A DNA stretch of 64,000 bases. Source: Burkholderiales bacterium. Lineage in GTDB: Bacteria; Pseudomonadota; Gammaproteobacteria; Burkholderiales; Casimicrobiaceae. The DNA is taken from the NCBI GenBank assembly GCA_025927765.1, contig JAICKU010000005.1, forward strand, positions 1-64,000. Reading direction: 5' to 3'. Positions 63,037 to 64,000 of the stretch are shown piece after piece; the stretch's first letter is position 1, and each line of letters begins with the position of its first letter. The notes beneath the pieces are model-generated. The model searched no databases, was not told the origin of the DNA, and was given only the letters and a program-made list of their open reading frames with translations. Both the position numbers and the translations under genes were made by a program.

Positions 63037-64000
63037 CACGCGCGATCCGACACGCGCTCGCCCAGCAACCCCGACGGCCGGAAGACCAGCACGAGGATCA
63101 GCACGACGAACGCGAACACGTCCTGGTAGTTGGAGCCGAAGAGCTCGAGGTGCGGATCGTTCACGCAGCGCTGCGCGAGCGCGTCGGACCAGCCGGACAG
63201 GTGGCACAGGTTCGTGAGTTCGCCCACGTAGCCTGCGCCGAGTGCCTCGATCATGCCCATCAGGAGACCGCCGAGCATCGCACCGGCCAGGTTGCCGATG
63301 CCGCCCAGCACCGCGGCGGAGAACGCTTTCAATCCGAGCAGGAAGCCCATCTGGTAGTGCGCGACGCCGTAGTAGCTCGCGTCCATCACGCCGGCGACTG
63401 CGGCGAGGGCGGCGCCGAGCGCGAACGTCGCCGAGATGATCCGGTTGATGTCGATGCCCATCAACCCGGCGACCTGCGGGTTCTGTGCGACGGCGCGCAT
63501 CGCGACGCCGAAGCGCGTGCGATACACGAGCAACAGCAGTCCCGCCATCATCACGATCGACAGGCCGATGATGCCGATCTGCACGTTGGTGATCGTGGCG
63601 CCGTCGGGCGTCGCGGTGAGGCGGTAGGGCACGGTCGCGATCACCTGCGGGTACGGCAGAGGGTTGCGCGTCCAGATGATGAGCGCGATGTTCTGCAGCA
63701 CGATCGAGAGCCCGATCGCGGTGATGAGCGGCGCGAGGCGCGGCGCGCGGCGTAGCGGCCGGTACGCGACGCGCTCGAGCAGGTAGCCCACGACCATGCA
63801 CACGGGAATCGCGGTGAGCGTGGCGATCGCGAGAATCGCGAGCGGCGGCAGCGCGCCGCCGGCGCCCGCCAGGGCGACGATCACCGAATAGGCGACCATC
63901 GCGCCGAGCATCACCACCTCGCCGTGCGCGAAATTGATGAGCTGGATGATGCCGTAGACCATGGTGTAGCCCAGCGCGACGATCGCGTACACGCTGCCGA
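63036..64000 (-). CDS. livH: LivH-type ABC transporter permease, 5' end outside window
   Basis: About 321 codons of a LivH permease. The visible start SVYAIVALGYTMVYGIIQLINFAHGEVVMLGAM is normally found about 15-20 residues into LivH, so only a short N-terminal piece is missing. A periplasmic loop of extra length is present around GAGYVGELTNLCHLSGWSDALAQRCVNDPHLELFG, with two Cys that could pair. ILVLVFRPSGLLGERV is the typical C-terminus. A LivK-type binding protein gene may lie just outside the window. Confidence 0.93.
   Translation of the reverse strand, partial: GSVYAIVALGYTMVYGIIQLINFAHGEVVMLGAMVAYSVIVALAGAGGALPPLAILAIATLTAIPVCMVVGYLLERVAYRPLRRAPRLAPLITAIGLSIVLQNIALIIWTRNPLPYPQVIATVPYRLTATPDGATITNVQIGIIGLSIVMMAGLLLLVYRTRFGVAMRAVAQNPQVAGLMGIDINRIISATFALGAALAAVAGVMDASYYGVAHYQMGFLLGLKAFSAAVLGGIGNLAGAMLGGLLMGMIEALGAGYVGELTNLCHLSGWSDALAQRCVNDPHLELFGSNYQDVFAFVVLILVLVFRPSGLLGERVSDRA

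Overview
This is a high-GC chromosomal segment, most likely from a betaproteobacterium close to Burkholderiales. The main support is gene order and family type: dusB-fis followed by purH and purD-hemF, an nadD-rsfS-rlmH-maf-rng run, a homodimeric-type AceE with a two-lipoyl-domain AceF, TonB-mtgA behind an RNB ribonuclease, and LpxO. Genes are packed tightly, with many 4-base ATGA/GTGA stop-start overlaps. I saw no rRNA, tRNA, CRISPR array, complete insertion sequence or prophage.

Layout. 1-5.5 kb: end of an RNB ribonuclease gene, tonB, mtgA, mgtE and an ECF sigma/anti-sigma pair. 5.7-16.5 kb: a small lipoprotein, then eleven co-directional, mostly overlapping genes forming an aryl-polyene (APE)-like biosynthesis and export cluster: acyl carrier protein, membrane protein, fused ligase-dehydratase, acyltransferase, LolA-like carrier, MMPL/RND exporter, two ketosynthase-type proteins, dehydratase, ketoreductase and glycosyltransferase. 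It lacks several genes that usual APE clusters carry. 16.5-20.9 kb: a degraded lipoprotein gene, lpxO, a Gly/Tyr/Gln-rich BON-domain protein and a D-threonine aldolase-like enzyme. 21-28.9 kb: two VOC-fold proteins, a TetR regulator, a cytosine deaminase-like amidohydrolase and a Liv-type ABC transporter whose permease and two ATPases are fused in one reading frame. 28.9-36.2 kb: esterase, rng, maf, rlmH, rsfS, nadD, a DUF924 protein, an MFS transporter and two small membrane or exported proteins. 36.3-42.2 kb: a frameshifted winged-helix/ATPase regulator, a ZnT9-like cation transporter, proA and rpiA. 42.2-48.9 kb: aceF, aceE, a second MFS transporter and 5-formyl-THF cyclo-ligase. 48.9-58.5 kb: pepP, a UbiH-type hydroxylase, an Asn/Ser-rich exported protein, dusB-fis, purH, purD, hemF and a Nudix-acylphosphatase fusion. 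58.5-64 kb: a TetR regulator, a membrane protein and a second, unfused LivHMGF system that runs off the end.

A family of REP/MITE-like palindromes is scattered through the window (about 20.96, 27.46, 32.66, 39.80, 58.49 and 59.37 kb). They share an outer motif close to AAAGTAGGGTCAGA. Their inner arms differ between copies but remain complementary within each copy, and every copy lies just 3' of at least one gene. No transposase that could move them is present here.

The strongest candidates for something not yet described are the reduced APE-like cluster, the palindrome family, the LivM-LivG-LivF fusion, the FUS-like low-complexity BON protein, and a paired AGTAA-N8-TTACT operator upstream of the solute-binding protein gene.
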